Shown: positions 17,283 to 27,734 of the stretch, piece after piece
How positions within the stretch are numbered: position 1 is the first letter of the stretch
How the letters are laid out: the number at the start of each line of letters is the position of its first letter
Assembly (NCBI GenBank): GCA_017887325.1
Contig: JAGHIE010000001.1
Location: 62,001 to 126,000, forward strand
Reading direction: 5' to 3'
Source of the DNA: Oscillospiraceae bacterium
Lineage (GTDB): Bacteria > Bacillota > Clostridia > Oscillospirales > Ruminococcaceae
DNA: 64,000 nucleotides
Program-made: the position numbers and the translations under genes
The notes under the pieces: model-generated
Databases searched by the model: none
Told to the model about the DNA's origin: nothing
Seen by the model: the letters and a program-made list of their open reading frames with translations, nothing else

Positions 17283-18743
17283 ATGGCATCAATTATAAAG
17301 AGAAAAAACAAATATTCAGTCGTGTACAGATACACCGATGAACACGGGAACGACAGGCAAAAGTGGGAAACCTTCGATACCCAAGCAGCAGCTAAAAAGC
17401 GTAAAGTTGAGATTGAGTTTTCTCAGCAGAATAATACATTTATTGTCCCAACCGCTACTACGGTTGCAGACCTTTTGGAGGAATACACTTCGGTATACGG
17501 AGTTAATCATTGGGCAATGTCAACTTATCATTCAAAGAAAGGCTTGATGTACAACTACATCATCCCTCTTATCGGAGATGTGAAACTGTCGGATGTTTCG
17601 CCGAGACTTATGGACAAGTTTTATCAGAGCCTGATGTCGGTAAAACCAAAGATGGTAAATAACAGACAGCCGAAAAACAAGTATCTCACAGCACATACCA
17701 TAAGAGAGATACACAAGCTTCTGAGAAGTGCTTTTAATCAGGCTGTAAAGTGGGAACTCATCGGCAAAAATCCCGTACTCAATGCTAATCTTCCAAAAGA
17801 GGAACACCAAAAAAGAGAAATCTGGACAGCAGAAACGTTGCTGCACGCACTTGAAGTATGTGAAGATGATACATTATCTTTAGCTATCAATTTGGCTTTT
17901 TCCTGCTCTCTGCGTATGGGAGAAATGCTCGGTCTTACTTGGGACTGTATTGACATCAGCGAAAAGAGTATAGAAGAAAATAACGCTTCTATCTTCGTAA
18001 ACAAAGAATTGCAGCGAGTCAATAAGGATGCTCTGGAAGCCTTAGACGGTAAAGATATTATTCGTATCTTTCCAAGAACAATATCGAATACACATACAAA
18101 TCTTGTTTTGAAAACACCAAAGACCAAGACCAGCGTCAGAAAGGTATTTCTCCCTTCTACTGTCGCCAAAATGCTTCAGGAACGAAAGAAACAGGTTGAT
18201 GAAATGATTGAGATTTTCGGAGACGAATATTACGACTATAACCTCGTTTTCTGTCATTCTTCAGGCAGACCAATGGAAGGACAAGTAATCAACAGAGCTT
18301 TAAAACAACTAATCAGAGAACATAATCTGCCGGATGTAGTATTCCACAGTTTTCGTCACGCAAGTATCACCTACAAACTGAAATGGAATGGCGGCGATAT
18401 GAAATCCGTTCAAGGCGATGCGGGTCACGCTCGTATGGATATGATTACAAACGTCTACTCCCATATCATTGATGATGACAGAAGATTTAATGCTCAGAAG
18501 TTCGAGGAGCAGTTTTATAATGCTAAGGGGTTAAGAGATGTCGAGGGAGGAAAAACAGCTCCTATGCCTAAATTTGAAGCTGTAACAGAACTGCTTGACC
18601 CAATGGCAAGAGTGATTGACGAATCGGAGGAAACAATGGCGGAGCAACCAGAAACAAAAGATGATAATATGGAAATGCTCGCTAAGCTTTTAGCAAATCC
18701 GGAAACTGCTTCACTGCTTAAAGCATTAGCAAAAAATTTATAA
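17283..18743 (+). CDS. int: Tyrosine recombinase / integrase
   Basis: SLRMGE (Arg), HSFRHASI (HxxR), NVYSH (catalytic Tyr); next to the att junction. Confidence 0.95.
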   Translation: MASIIKRKNKYSVVYRYTDEHGNDRQKWETFDTQAAAKKRKVEIEFSQQNNTFIVPTATTVADLLEEYTSVYGVNHWAMSTYHSKKGLMYNYIIPLIGDVKLSDVSPRLMDKFYQSLMSVKPKMVNNRQPKNKYLTAHTIREIHKLLRSAFNQAVKWELIGKNPVLNANLPKEEHQKREIWTAETLLHALEVCEDDTLSLAINLAFSCSLRMGEMLGLTWDCIDISEKSIEENNASIFVNKELQRVNKDALEALDGKDIIRIFPRTISNTHTNLVLKTPKTKTSVRKVFLPSTVAKMLQERKKQVDEMIEIFGDEYYDYNLVFCHSSGRPMEGQVINRALKQLIREHNLPDVVFHSFRHASITYKLKWNGGDMKSVQGDAGHARMDMITNVYSHIIDDDRRFNAQKFEEQFYNAKGLRDVEGGKTAPMPKFEAVTELLDPMARVIDESEETMAEQPETKDDNMEMLAKLLANPETASLLKALAKNL

Positions 18744-18749
18744 ACAGAC

Positions 18750-18785
18750 AGAAGGCAATCCTAAATGGACTGCCTTCTTTATTTT
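18750..18785 (+). terminator. Terminator of int
   Basis: AGAAGGCA...TGCCTTCT then TTATTTTAT. Confidence 0.7.
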
Positions 18786-19025
18786 ATGTTTAGTATATGC
18801 TACAATAAGTAATCGGTATTGCACATTGAATGGAAATATATTAACTGATGAGCGTAAACCTATTGTTGGAGGTCTTGCTAACAGACTGCAAAAAACAGCG
18901 TTTGATAATGGTTGTTGTTAGCTGATAAAAGTTAGTTTTGCACGAACATCAAAACGCTGAAAAACCCAGTGTTTACAAGGAAAATTCGCACTTGGTTTAT
19001 GTGCGAAAACGCCCTCCGGGTCGTA

Positions 19026-19069
19026 CTCCTAAGGGCTAGTTGTAGGTTCGATTCCTACTATGGGTGCCA
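19026..19069 (+). tRNA. 3' remnant of tRNA-Arg(CCT) (anticodon loop to CCA), attachment-site junction
   Basis: CTCCTAA loop, GGGCT, AGTT, T-arm GTAGG-TTCGATT-CCTAC, TATGGGT-G-CCA; the 5' flank does not pair to complete an anticodon stem, D-arm or acceptor. Confidence 0.75.
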
Positions 19070-19105
19070 AAAGCCTTTTATCTTTTGATAAAAGGCTTTT
19101 TATTT
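19069..19105 (+). terminator. Terminator after the tRNA remnant
   Basis: AAAAGCCTTTTATC/GATAAAAGGCTTTT then T-rich. Confidence 0.75.
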
Positions 19106-19123
19106 TTATATAATTATATTACA

Positions 19124-19155
19124 AAAAAATCCTACTCAAATTGAGTAGGATTTTT
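19124..19155 (-). terminator. Terminator of the metalloprotease gene
   Basis: AAAAATCCTACTCAA/TTGAGTAGGATTTTT. Confidence 0.8.
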
Positions 19156-19156
19156 C

Positions 19157-22100
19157 TTATTTAATATTTGGTAACTCTCCATTTGCAACACCTGAGAAAT
19201 CCCAAATATCTTCTGACCAGTTAAGAACATCTTTATAAAAACTTTCTGTTTTTAATGTTTGTTCATCTACTGATTTTACATTATCTTTGCCTTCGTAAAT
19301 ATTACTTATACCAGAAGTATTTTGTAACTCATAAACATTAGATATATATTTTTCAATTACACCTTTATCCCAGTCATTAATACCTGAGGCAACTTTATAA
19401 ACAGATTGTTCCATATTTCCTGTAACTACACAATTTTTTACAGAAGTAGCTCTATCGTTTTCTAATGCTCCAAAAATACCGCCATTTTTATTTCTACTAT
19501 CAGAAACCCATGAACGATTTATATTTATATTAGCATAAACATTTTCGATAGTTCCTCCCCATTGCATAGCACCAACAATACCACCATTATGTGTAGCTGT
19601 CAAATTAAGAGTACCAGACATAACACAATCTTTTATTATATCAGCACCAGAAGCTCTACCTATAATAGAACCTGCATAGTATCTATCTACTGTTATATTA
19701 ATATTTTTACCAGTTACTCTAGTTATCTTACTATTTGTAGAATAACCAAAAACACCGCCTAATTGCTCTCTACCATTAATATTTATATCTTTTAATGTTA
19801 CTTTATCTACAACAGCACCATTACCATTTCTAGCAATAGCACCTATATTAGAAACACCTCTGTTGTTATAGTTCATTCCATCTATTGTAAGATTTTTTAC
19901 AGTACCTGATAATTCATTGAATAATGGCTTATTCAAGTTTGAAATAGTATATCCATTACCATCTAATTCGCCTGTAAACTTATTTTTTATAATACTATCA
20001 CCATCATTTATAGATGAAGCATCAATATCAGCAACTAATTTATAATTTAGTTTATTAGTTAATGGGTCATCAGATTGTGCAATTTTAATTAAATCTTCAA
20101 CAGAAGCTATTTCATTAGTTTTAACAGATATATTGCAATCTCCAATAATTTGTAAAGAACCTTGTTTTGCATCTACAAAAGGAATATTAGAGTTTGTATT
20201 ATTTACCTTAACATTATAAATCAATGAATCTTTACTACTATTAGCAATAATAGCCTTAGAAGCACTTGTATAAACAGGATTTTCAATTACTAAATTTTGG
20301 ATTTCAGCATATGTTATTTTTTCAAATAAAGTAGCTTTTAATCCTGTAATTTTATGTCCATTACCATTCAATCTACCAACAAACTCTTTATTAATATATG
20401 ATAAGTCTTGAGGTTGTACAGAAGAAAAATCAATATCTTTTGTTAACTCATAACTTCCCCAAATATCGTTGTTAATAGCATTAACTAATTCTTCAGCAGA
20501 AGAAATTTGAACAACTTCTCCTTGGTTATAAATGCTACCAGTTGTAAAGTCTTTAGTTGCTCTCTTAACAACACCATATAAAACTCTTCTTAAATTATTT
20601 GTATTATTTCTATTTCCATTTTTAGCATCGGCTTCCAATGCAGTTTTATATGCTTCAATAACTTTATCAGTATCAAAGAATTTTATGTTATCTAAATTTT
20701 TCTCAACTGTGTCATAACGATCCATTTTATATTTCTTCCAAGTATTTGTTGGATCTTTAGTAATTTGTCTTAAAGCATCTAAATCGTTTTTGCTCTTAGT
20801 TGAACGGAATGTAACATAACCATCAGAATATCCACCAACACCAAGCATTTCAAAACCTAATAATTTGAAAGAGTATGAATTAGTTCTACCATTATCATTA
20901 TGAGGTTGATACCAATATATGCTGTAGTGACTGTCTCCACCATAAGATCCTTGTGCAGGAACTGTACCAGGAGCTCTTAATGCAATACCATTATCCCATA
21001 AATCTTCTATAGTTTGTAAATTCATATTTCTAAACTCTTCAGCAGAAATCTTACTATATGTAGTAGCAGAACCACCCTTATCATAATCTGTAGAGTCGTT
21101 ATATGACACTTTTACAGCAACTTGAGCTTGTTGTTCTGGAGTTAATTGTAAAAATGCTTTACCAGTCAAATAATCTAATACATAATAAGTTTCATACATT
21201 TCTTTATAATAACTATGAATTTCTTCAGGACTGTTAATTCTGTCTAAAGTCAAGTTATTAGAAACATCTGAAGTAGGAGATAAATCCCCTCTTAAATTAA
21301 ATACAACAGAACCATCACTTATATTTTGTTCAATATTTGAGTCAGCATGGTCTTCACCATCTGTACCAGCTCTTCTTCCATTTCCTTCATAGAAATAGTA
21401 ACCATCTTGGTTATGTGCAGTTTCATGAGTGAAAATTTTAAATGTAAATTCTTCTCCAACAGCAAGGTATGCTACCCAATATACATCTGTACCATTAGCA
21501 TATGCTCCTGTACCATTATCAGCTGGCCATGAACCTACAGCTTCATATACCCATTTCATAACTGGGTCTTGTGTCACACCTGGCTCTTGTTTACCTGGAG
21601 TTGGTGCCCCTTGTGGGAAGTTAAACCTTGTGTCATATTGAATATGAACTTTAGATTTTAAAATTTGTTCAGAATTGTTTATAAATGTTAGAGATGTGTT
21701 ATAGAAATTACCTATCATATCACTATACTTATCTAACATTCTATCCATTTGGTCATGATTTCCAGCAATATGTTGGCCATATCTATTCATACTACCAATC
21801 ATTAATTGAGTAGGAACAGCGATTAAATACATATCTTCTTGAGGAGCTGTTAATACAGGAAGCAACAAGTGATTTCTTACAGCTAATAAATCCCAAGCTC
21901 TGTATTTAATACTATTTTCTTTTATTTCAATACCTTTTTCTCTTAATTCACCTTTAAAGTTATCTGTAAACCAATCTCTACCATTATCATAATCTGTTAG
22001 AATTTGGATATAGCTTTCTAAGAATGTAGATAAATCCATATTACCCATCTTAGATTTTATAGCATTATTATAGAAAGTAACTGTACTACCAGTATTTCTA

Positions 22101-25100
22101 TTATTTGTCATAGTTGCATTAACTAGTGTATTTATAGAAATATCTGGATTTACATTTCTAGCTGATAAGAAAATAATATCAGATAGTTTAACTCCACCTA
22201 TTTCCATACCATACCACTTATCAAAGTAGTTATATGAATAGATAATTTTTTCTAATTGATACTTTTCAGTTATATCTTGGTATATTTTTGTTTTCAAAAT
22301 ATCATTATCTAAGTAAATATTATATTCAGGTGAATTTGATAAAATTGATAATACTACTTGATCAATTCTTGATTTCACTGATTCATTATAATAATCAACA
22401 TATAATCTACTTTCTTCTTCAAAAGTTACATAAGCAATTTGAGTTTTATAATCCATAGATACAACATCTTGAACTATTCTATTAACAGTATCAATATCTT
22501 TATTTAAAATAAATTGATTATATGTATATGATATTCCTAAATCATTAACATCATAAACAGCAACATCATTCAATTTTTTCTTAAATGATACTGTATAATC
22601 TTTTGTTTGTCTATCTTCAAATACAAGTCTTATTTTAGAAATAGAATTATAATTACCTGTATTTAACCCAACTACCATATTACCAGATTGATCATATGGA
22701 ATTATCATTGATAATTTCTTTGTATTTAAAAGTTCATCTTGTACAATTTTATTTCCATATTCAACTATAAATTTAGCATCATAGAATGGTATTAGTTTAT
22801 AAGTGTTATGGTAAGCGATTTCATTATCACTATTATAATTGCCATAAGATTTTAATCTTTTTAATTCTGGAATATATACATCAGGATTTTGTGTTGTTTC
22901 TTCTTCTAATTTATTACTGCTATCTTGTGGATCAAGATTTTTTAAAGTTGGCATATTTTCGCCATTTTTATTTTCTAAATTCCAAATATCACTATCCCAA
23001 GCCATAGTATCAGTTAAAAACTCTTGTGTAATATTTGAAATTTCAATTTCTTTAATAGCAGCACCTTTGTTACTAGGTTTTAAGCTTGTTTCTTTAATTT
23101 CGTAGTTATTTTTAGAATTACTGTTTATTTTATTATCTGTTATCTTATAACCTTTTTCACCAACAGCAAGACTAATGTTATTTTTTAAAGTAACACCACT
23201 TCCACTTGTATAACCTACTAAACCTCCTGTTGCCCATTCAACAGTACCATTAAATTGAATGTCAGCATAGGAATTTTCTATTACAGAATTATATACTTGT
23301 CCCAGCATACCACCAGCAGCATCATATCCTGCAGTAACAACACCTTTTATATATGTGTTACTGATAGAAGATTCACTGTATATACCTGCAATACCACCAA
23401 TTCTCTTATTACTTTTTACAAATATATCATTAGCAGAACAATTCATAATCTTAGTTTGGTTTTCACCTTTACCAATAAAACCACCTGTTCCAGAATCATT
23501 CCAAATATCTATTCTTGAATTTAATAAGTGAACATTATCAATAGTAGTATTTTTTGTAGTATTTGCAATAATACCTTGTCCTGTTTTTAATGAAGCATCT
23601 TTTATAATCAAATTCTTAATAGTAGCACCATTTAGATTATTAAATAATGGTTTTGATAAATTTCTAATTGTATGACCATTACCATCAATAACTCCACTAA
23701 AATCACCTAGATAAGTATTTGTACTTATATTTGTAGCATCTAAATCGCTAGTTAATTTAATTGTAGCATTTGGATCTTCTTTTATTATATTAATTAATTT
23801 TTCAAAATTAATACTACTAGCAACATTACCATCTACTTCACCAAATTTTACTTCAATGGTATTTCTTCTGTTTCCATTTTCATATTGAACGGCATTATTA
23901 TATTTAAGTATTAATCTAAACTCACCATTATCTGTAACTTTGCTGCCTTCAATTTCACAGTAAAGCTCTGGCAAATCTTTCATGTTTACTTTTGCAATAT
24001 AATCTTGAGGATTAAAACTATTCACATCAATTTCAGTTATTCTTTCAACTCTATCACCATTTTTAGTATATAGGTCTACTGATTTTACATCTTTTAACTC
24101 AATTAATTCTTGTGCAATAGTAATTTGGTTATTTAATACTTCAATATTTTTATACTCATTATCTCCTTGAGATAATACATTGCTGTCTAAATCATAATCT
24201 ACATATACTTTAACGATATAATCTTCGTTAGTATTTAAGTCAACTGTATAATTATTTTTCCCAGTTGTTATTTGTGTAGAGTATATTTCTTTTTCATTAT
24301 CAGATACAACTACTTTACCAGATACGAATGATTTTTCATTATCAATAACATCAAATGAAATATTTAACTTATTATCATCTGTATTATTATATTCAAAATT
24401 TTCTACTGTAGGAGCATTTTTTAATACTTCTACTTTAACTATATTATTACTAACAACATCTAACTCTTTAGTGTTATTCATAAATATTTTTTCAATTTTT
24501 ATATCTTTAACACCTTGAGTATCAAATCCTTTGATTGTTGTTTCATAAGTATTTTCACTTATGTTTGTTAATTCATATTCTGTCCCATTAATCACAGCTT
24601 TTTGTGGGGAAAATTTAGTTGAATTAGTACTTTCAAATCTTATTTTAATATTGTCATTTCTATTAAAGTAATTAGAAACTTCATCTTGTTGAGATAAAGT
24701 ATGAAGATTATTTATATTTAAGTTATAATCAACAATCATTTGAATAGGTGATTCAAATATAACTTTTTCTTCTGCAATACTTCCAGATAAATTTCTATTA
24801 TATTTTACTATTACTTTAAATGTGTATTCTTCTAATTCTTTTACATCTAATTCAAAATGATTTTTTCCAGCACTTGTGATGTTTTCTTCTTTCCATACTG
24901 AATTATCAGATAATTTTACTAATTGTACTTTACCAGAAACAAAAGCATTATCTTTATCAGTTAAATCAAAATCAAAGATAACTTTACTGTTATCATAGTC
25001 ATCTTTAGCTTGATAATTATCAACTTGTAAAATTGATTTTAATACTTCTATTTTAGAAATACTATTCACAACTACTTGTTCATTATCTGAGAATATAACT

Positions 25101-27493
25101 TTAGATAATATAATATCTTTTTCACCAGCTACATTTCCCACTCTTATTTGAACTTTATATTGATTATTTCCTAAGTCCATAACTGGAACTTCTTTATTAT
25201 CAACTACTAATTTACTAACAGTTACTTGTTTATTTGAAACAATATCATAAGTAATCTCTAATACGTCATCTTTTTCTAAAGTTACATTTGATAACTGTGT
25301 ATTTAAAACGTTAACTTTAGTTTGAGCTGTAAATTGTTCACTATATAGTTCCTCAGAAACTACTGGACTTCCTTCCATTAAACTATAATCAGCAATAATT
25401 TTGAAACTATAAGCTGATGTTAATATGTTTTCAAGTTTAATAGTATCTGAAACATTTTCTTTATCTACTATTTGTTCTTTTATAATATTATCTTTATCAT
25501 CTTTAATAATATATTTTAATGATTGTAAAGCTTTATCATTATCAATAACATTGAATGATAATTTTATAGCATTATCTTCAACACTCTCTACAAAAGATAA
25601 ATCACTTATAGAAGGTTTTTCTTTTTGAATAAATACATCAATAGAATTATCATCATTTAATTCAAAAACTTTTCCGTTTGATAACTTCACTTCTTTAATT
25701 AATAAAGATTTGTTACCCATTTCTTTAAATGAATCTATTTTTGCATAAAATCTTCCATCTTTTTCTTCAACAGCATAATATTTATCATTAACCATAACTT
25801 CTTGAGGTTTATAGTTTGTATTATTACTACTATCAAAACCTAAAATAATTTCTTGATTTTTTTCAAAAACATTCACTTCATTATATTCTGAATTATATGA
25901 TTTAAAATTGCTTGCATTGAAATTATAATCAATAACTAATTTTAAAGGATAATCTTTTGTAAAACTACCACTATTATCTTGTTCATGATCTTCTAAAGCA
26001 TCAGTATCTCTATTGTAAGATACATTTAATAGTAATTTGTAATCTTTATCTTCTGTAACATCAATTAAAAATTCATTTAATCCCTTTTTAACTTCAAAAT
26101 CTTTAACTGAATTATCAAAATCATCATATAAAGTCATTCCACCATTTTGGAAAGCATTATCCTCATCAATTAAATTAAATGATACTTTTATTTTACTTTC
26201 ATTTATTAAATCTTCTGTTTTATAATCTTCTAATACAGGAGCATCTTTTAAAACTTCAATTTTTTCTTTAAAATCTGTTTTAATAATTTTTCCATTATTT
26301 AATTTAACTTCTGATATATTATAAGTTTTAACTCCTGACACATCTGGAGCTTTTAGTTCTAATTCATATATGTTTGAATCTTCTTGTCTTTTTACTTCAT
26401 ATGTTTCATCATTTATAGTTACATTAGTAATATAAGCATCATATGACACATTTGCAAAAAACGCAAATTGTACTGGTTCATTTTTTTCAAAATAGAATTT
26501 ATCCATATTAGATTGAATATCAACTTGATAATCTAATTTATCTTCAATTTTTTGAACCAATAAAGCTAAGTCTGTAACAGTTAATTTTCCATCAGAATTT
26601 ATATCAACTATGTATTGTTTATCTTCTTGTATCAATTTGTAGTTAATTAAATGCTGTTGTAATATTGTAACATCTTTATAATCTATAGTAGAATTTTCAT
26701 CTATATCACCTTTTTGAGAATTAGCATAAATCATTCCACCTAATTGTAAAGATATTAATCCCACTGCAAAAATACTAATAATGACTCTTTGTTTATTTTT
26801 AATATTCTTTGCAATTTTCTTTTTATTTAATAAAAATAAAACTGCTAATAATAAAACAACTTCCACACCAATTATCACATACATATAGTTATCGTTTAAC
26901 CCAGTATTTGGTATTGATGCAGAAGATTGTGGTTTATTTGGTTTTTGAGTATCTTGTGAATTATCCCCCTCAGGTTGTTTAGGAGGCAAAGTTTCTTGTT
27001 CTTCTATAACATTTATAATACTAGAAGCATCTTTACCATCTATAACAATATCTTTTTTACCTTCGGAAGCAACAATATCGTTAAAAGAAACAGTAGTTTT
27101 ACCTGCTTTTATATCTTGCTTTGCAGTTAATTTTATTGTTACTATTTCTCCATCTTCTTTTGCACCAGCTTTATTAATTGCTACAAATTCATTTGTATTT
27201 TTATTATATAGCAATTTTTCCCAGTTATTTTGTGATACAAAATCATCTGTTTGAACTTCTTCAAATACATTTGTATCATAGTTTAAAGTTGCTTTATAAG
27301 CTGTAATACCTTTTTTAATGTCTTTATATTCATTTAAACTGAGAGATACAACAACTTCTTCACCCTTTTTTATATCACTGAGATTTGTAGAAGTTACTGC
27401 ATTAATACTTTCAGCAAAAATCGTAGCATTAACGCAGAAAAATGACATTAATACTACCAATAAAGAAAAAAGATATAATCTCTTATTTTTCAA
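19157..27493 (-). CDS. Giant M26/Zmp-family (IgA1-protease-like) zinc metalloprotease with N-terminal cohesin-like domain, IPNTG/TM segment and dockerin-like domain
   Basis: Signal peptide; cohesin-like N-terminus; SIPNTG+TM+KKK; dockerin-like GDIDENSTIDYKDV...DINSDGKLTVTDLALL; GLUG-like repeats; FTHETAHNQDGYYFYEGNGRRAGTDGED zinc site. Confidence 0.8.
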   Translation of the reverse strand: MKNKRLYLFSLLVVLMSFFCVNATIFAESINAVTSTNLSDIKKGEEVVVSLSLNEYKDIKKGITAYKATLNYDTNVFEEVQTDDFVSQNNWEKLLYNKNTNEFVAINKAGAKEDGEIVTIKLTAKQDIKAGKTTVSFNDIVASEGKKDIVIDGKDASSIINVIEEQETLPPKQPEGDNSQDTQKPNKPQSSASIPNTGLNDNYMYVIIGVEVVLLLAVLFLLNKKKIAKNIKNKQRVIISIFAVGLISLQLGGMIYANSQKGDIDENSTIDYKDVTILQQHLINYKLIQEDKQYIVDINSDGKLTVTDLALLVQKIEDKLDYQVDIQSNMDKFYFEKNEPVQFAFFANVSYDAYITNVTINDETYEVKRQEDSNIYELELKAPDVSGVKTYNISEVKLNNGKIIKTDFKEKIEVLKDAPVLEDYKTEDLINESKIKVSFNLIDEDNAFQNGGMTLYDDFDNSVKDFEVKKGLNEFLIDVTEDKDYKLLLNVSYNRDTDALEDHEQDNSGSFTKDYPLKLVIDYNFNASNFKSYNSEYNEVNVFEKNQEIILGFDSSNNTNYKPQEVMVNDKYYAVEEKDGRFYAKIDSFKEMGNKSLLIKEVKLSNGKVFELNDDNSIDVFIQKEKPSISDLSFVESVEDNAIKLSFNVIDNDKALQSLKYIIKDDKDNIIKEQIVDKENVSDTIKLENILTSAYSFKIIADYSLMEGSPVVSEELYSEQFTAQTKVNVLNTQLSNVTLEKDDVLEITYDIVSNKQVTVSKLVVDNKEVPVMDLGNNQYKVQIRVGNVAGEKDIILSKVIFSDNEQVVVNSISKIEVLKSILQVDNYQAKDDYDNSKVIFDFDLTDKDNAFVSGKVQLVKLSDNSVWKEENITSAGKNHFELDVKELEEYTFKVIVKYNRNLSGSIAEEKVIFESPIQMIVDYNLNINNLHTLSQQDEVSNYFNRNDNIKIRFESTNSTKFSPQKAVINGTEYELTNISENTYETTIKGFDTQGVKDIKIEKIFMNNTKELDVVSNNIVKVEVLKNAPTVENFEYNNTDDNKLNISFDVIDNEKSFVSGKVVVSDNEKEIYSTQITTGKNNYTVDLNTNEDYIVKVYVDYDLDSNVLSQGDNEYKNIEVLNNQITIAQELIELKDVKSVDLYTKNGDRVERITEIDVNSFNPQDYIAKVNMKDLPELYCEIEGSKVTDNGEFRLILKYNNAVQYENGNRRNTIEVKFGEVDGNVASSINFEKLINIIKEDPNATIKLTSDLDATNISTNTYLGDFSGVIDGNGHTIRNLSKPLFNNLNGATIKNLIIKDASLKTGQGIIANTTKNTTIDNVHLLNSRIDIWNDSGTGGFIGKGENQTKIMNCSANDIFVKSNKRIGGIAGIYSESSISNTYIKGVVTAGYDAAGGMLGQVYNSVIENSYADIQFNGTVEWATGGLVGYTSGSGVTLKNNISLAVGEKGYKITDNKINSNSKNNYEIKETSLKPSNKGAAIKEIEISNITQEFLTDTMAWDSDIWNLENKNGENMPTLKNLDPQDSSNKLEEETTQNPDVYIPELKRLKSYGNYNSDNEIAYHNTYKLIPFYDAKFIVEYGNKIVQDELLNTKKLSMIIPYDQSGNMVVGLNTGNYNSISKIRLVFEDRQTKDYTVSFKKKLNDVAVYDVNDLGISYTYNQFILNKDIDTVNRIVQDVVSMDYKTQIAYVTFEEESRLYVDYYNESVKSRIDQVVLSILSNSPEYNIYLDNDILKTKIYQDITEKYQLEKIIYSYNYFDKWYGMEIGGVKLSDIIFLSARNVNPDISINTLVNATMTNNRNTGSTVTFYNNAIKSKMGNMDLSTFLESYIQILTDYDNGRDWFTDNFKGELREKGIEIKENSIKYRAWDLLAVRNHLLLPVLTAPQEDMYLIAVPTQLMIGSMNRYGQHIAGNHDQMDRMLDKYSDMIGNFYNTSLTFINNSEQILKSKVHIQYDTRFNFPQGAPTPGKQEPGVTQDPVMKWVYEAVGSWPADNGTGAYANGTDVYWVAYLAVGEEFTFKIFTHETAHNQDGYYFYEGNGRRAGTDGEDHADSNIEQNISDGSVVFNLRGDLSPTSDVSNNLTLDRINSPEEIHSYYKEMYETYYVLDYLTGKAFLQLTPEQQAQVAVKVSYNDSTDYDKGGSATTYSKISAEEFRNMNLQTIEDLWDNGIALRAPGTVPAQGSYGGDSHYSIYWYQPHNDNGRTNSYSFKLLGFEMLGVGGYSDGYVTFRSTKSKNDLDALRQITKDPTNTWKKYKMDRYDTVEKNLDNIKFFDTDKVIEAYKTALEADAKNGNRNNTNNLRRVLYGVVKRATKDFTTGSIYNQGEVVQISSAEELVNAINNDIWGSYELTKDIDFSSVQPQDLSYINKEFVGRLNGNGHKITGLKATLFEKITYAEIQNLVIENPVYTSASKAIIANSSKDSLIYNVKVNNTNSNIPFVDAKQGSLQIIGDCNISVKTNEIASVEDLIKIAQSDDPLTNKLNYKLVADIDASSINDGDSIIKNKFTGELDGNGYTISNLNKPLFNELSGTVKNLTIDGMNYNNRGVSNIGAIARNGNGAVVDKVTLKDININGREQLGGVFGYSTNSKITRVTGKNINITVDRYYAGSIIGRASGADIIKDCVMSGTLNLTATHNGGIVGAMQWGGTIENVYANININRSWVSDSRNKNGGIFGALENDRATSVKNCVVTGNMEQSVYKVASGINDWDKGVIEKYISNVYELQNTSGISNIYEGKDNVKSVDEQTLKTESFYKDVLNWSEDIWDFSGVANGELPNIK

Positions 27494-27734
27494 ATATTAT
27501 CTTCCTTTCTTTAAATAAAATAAAAAAAATCTCATTATTGTATTATATACTAATACATAATATCATAAAACATATGTAAATCAATAGTTATGTATATATT
27601 TTGTATCAAAGTATACAAAATATATCTTTTTTGTGTATTTATTGTGCAAATTCCCATATTAAATGGAATTTATTTCCCTTAATTTTTTATATAAAAAAAG
27701 AGTTACCTATTTTGCAATAGATAACCCTTTTTTA

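Larger units (their letters stand above)
1..19032. mobile_element. Right part of an integrated genomic island or ICE (left end outside the window)
   Basis: Integrase next to a truncated tRNA 3' part; visibly higher GC than the flanking chromosome; mobile-element regulators and defence genes; no relaxase or conjugation genes visible. Confidence 0.8.
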
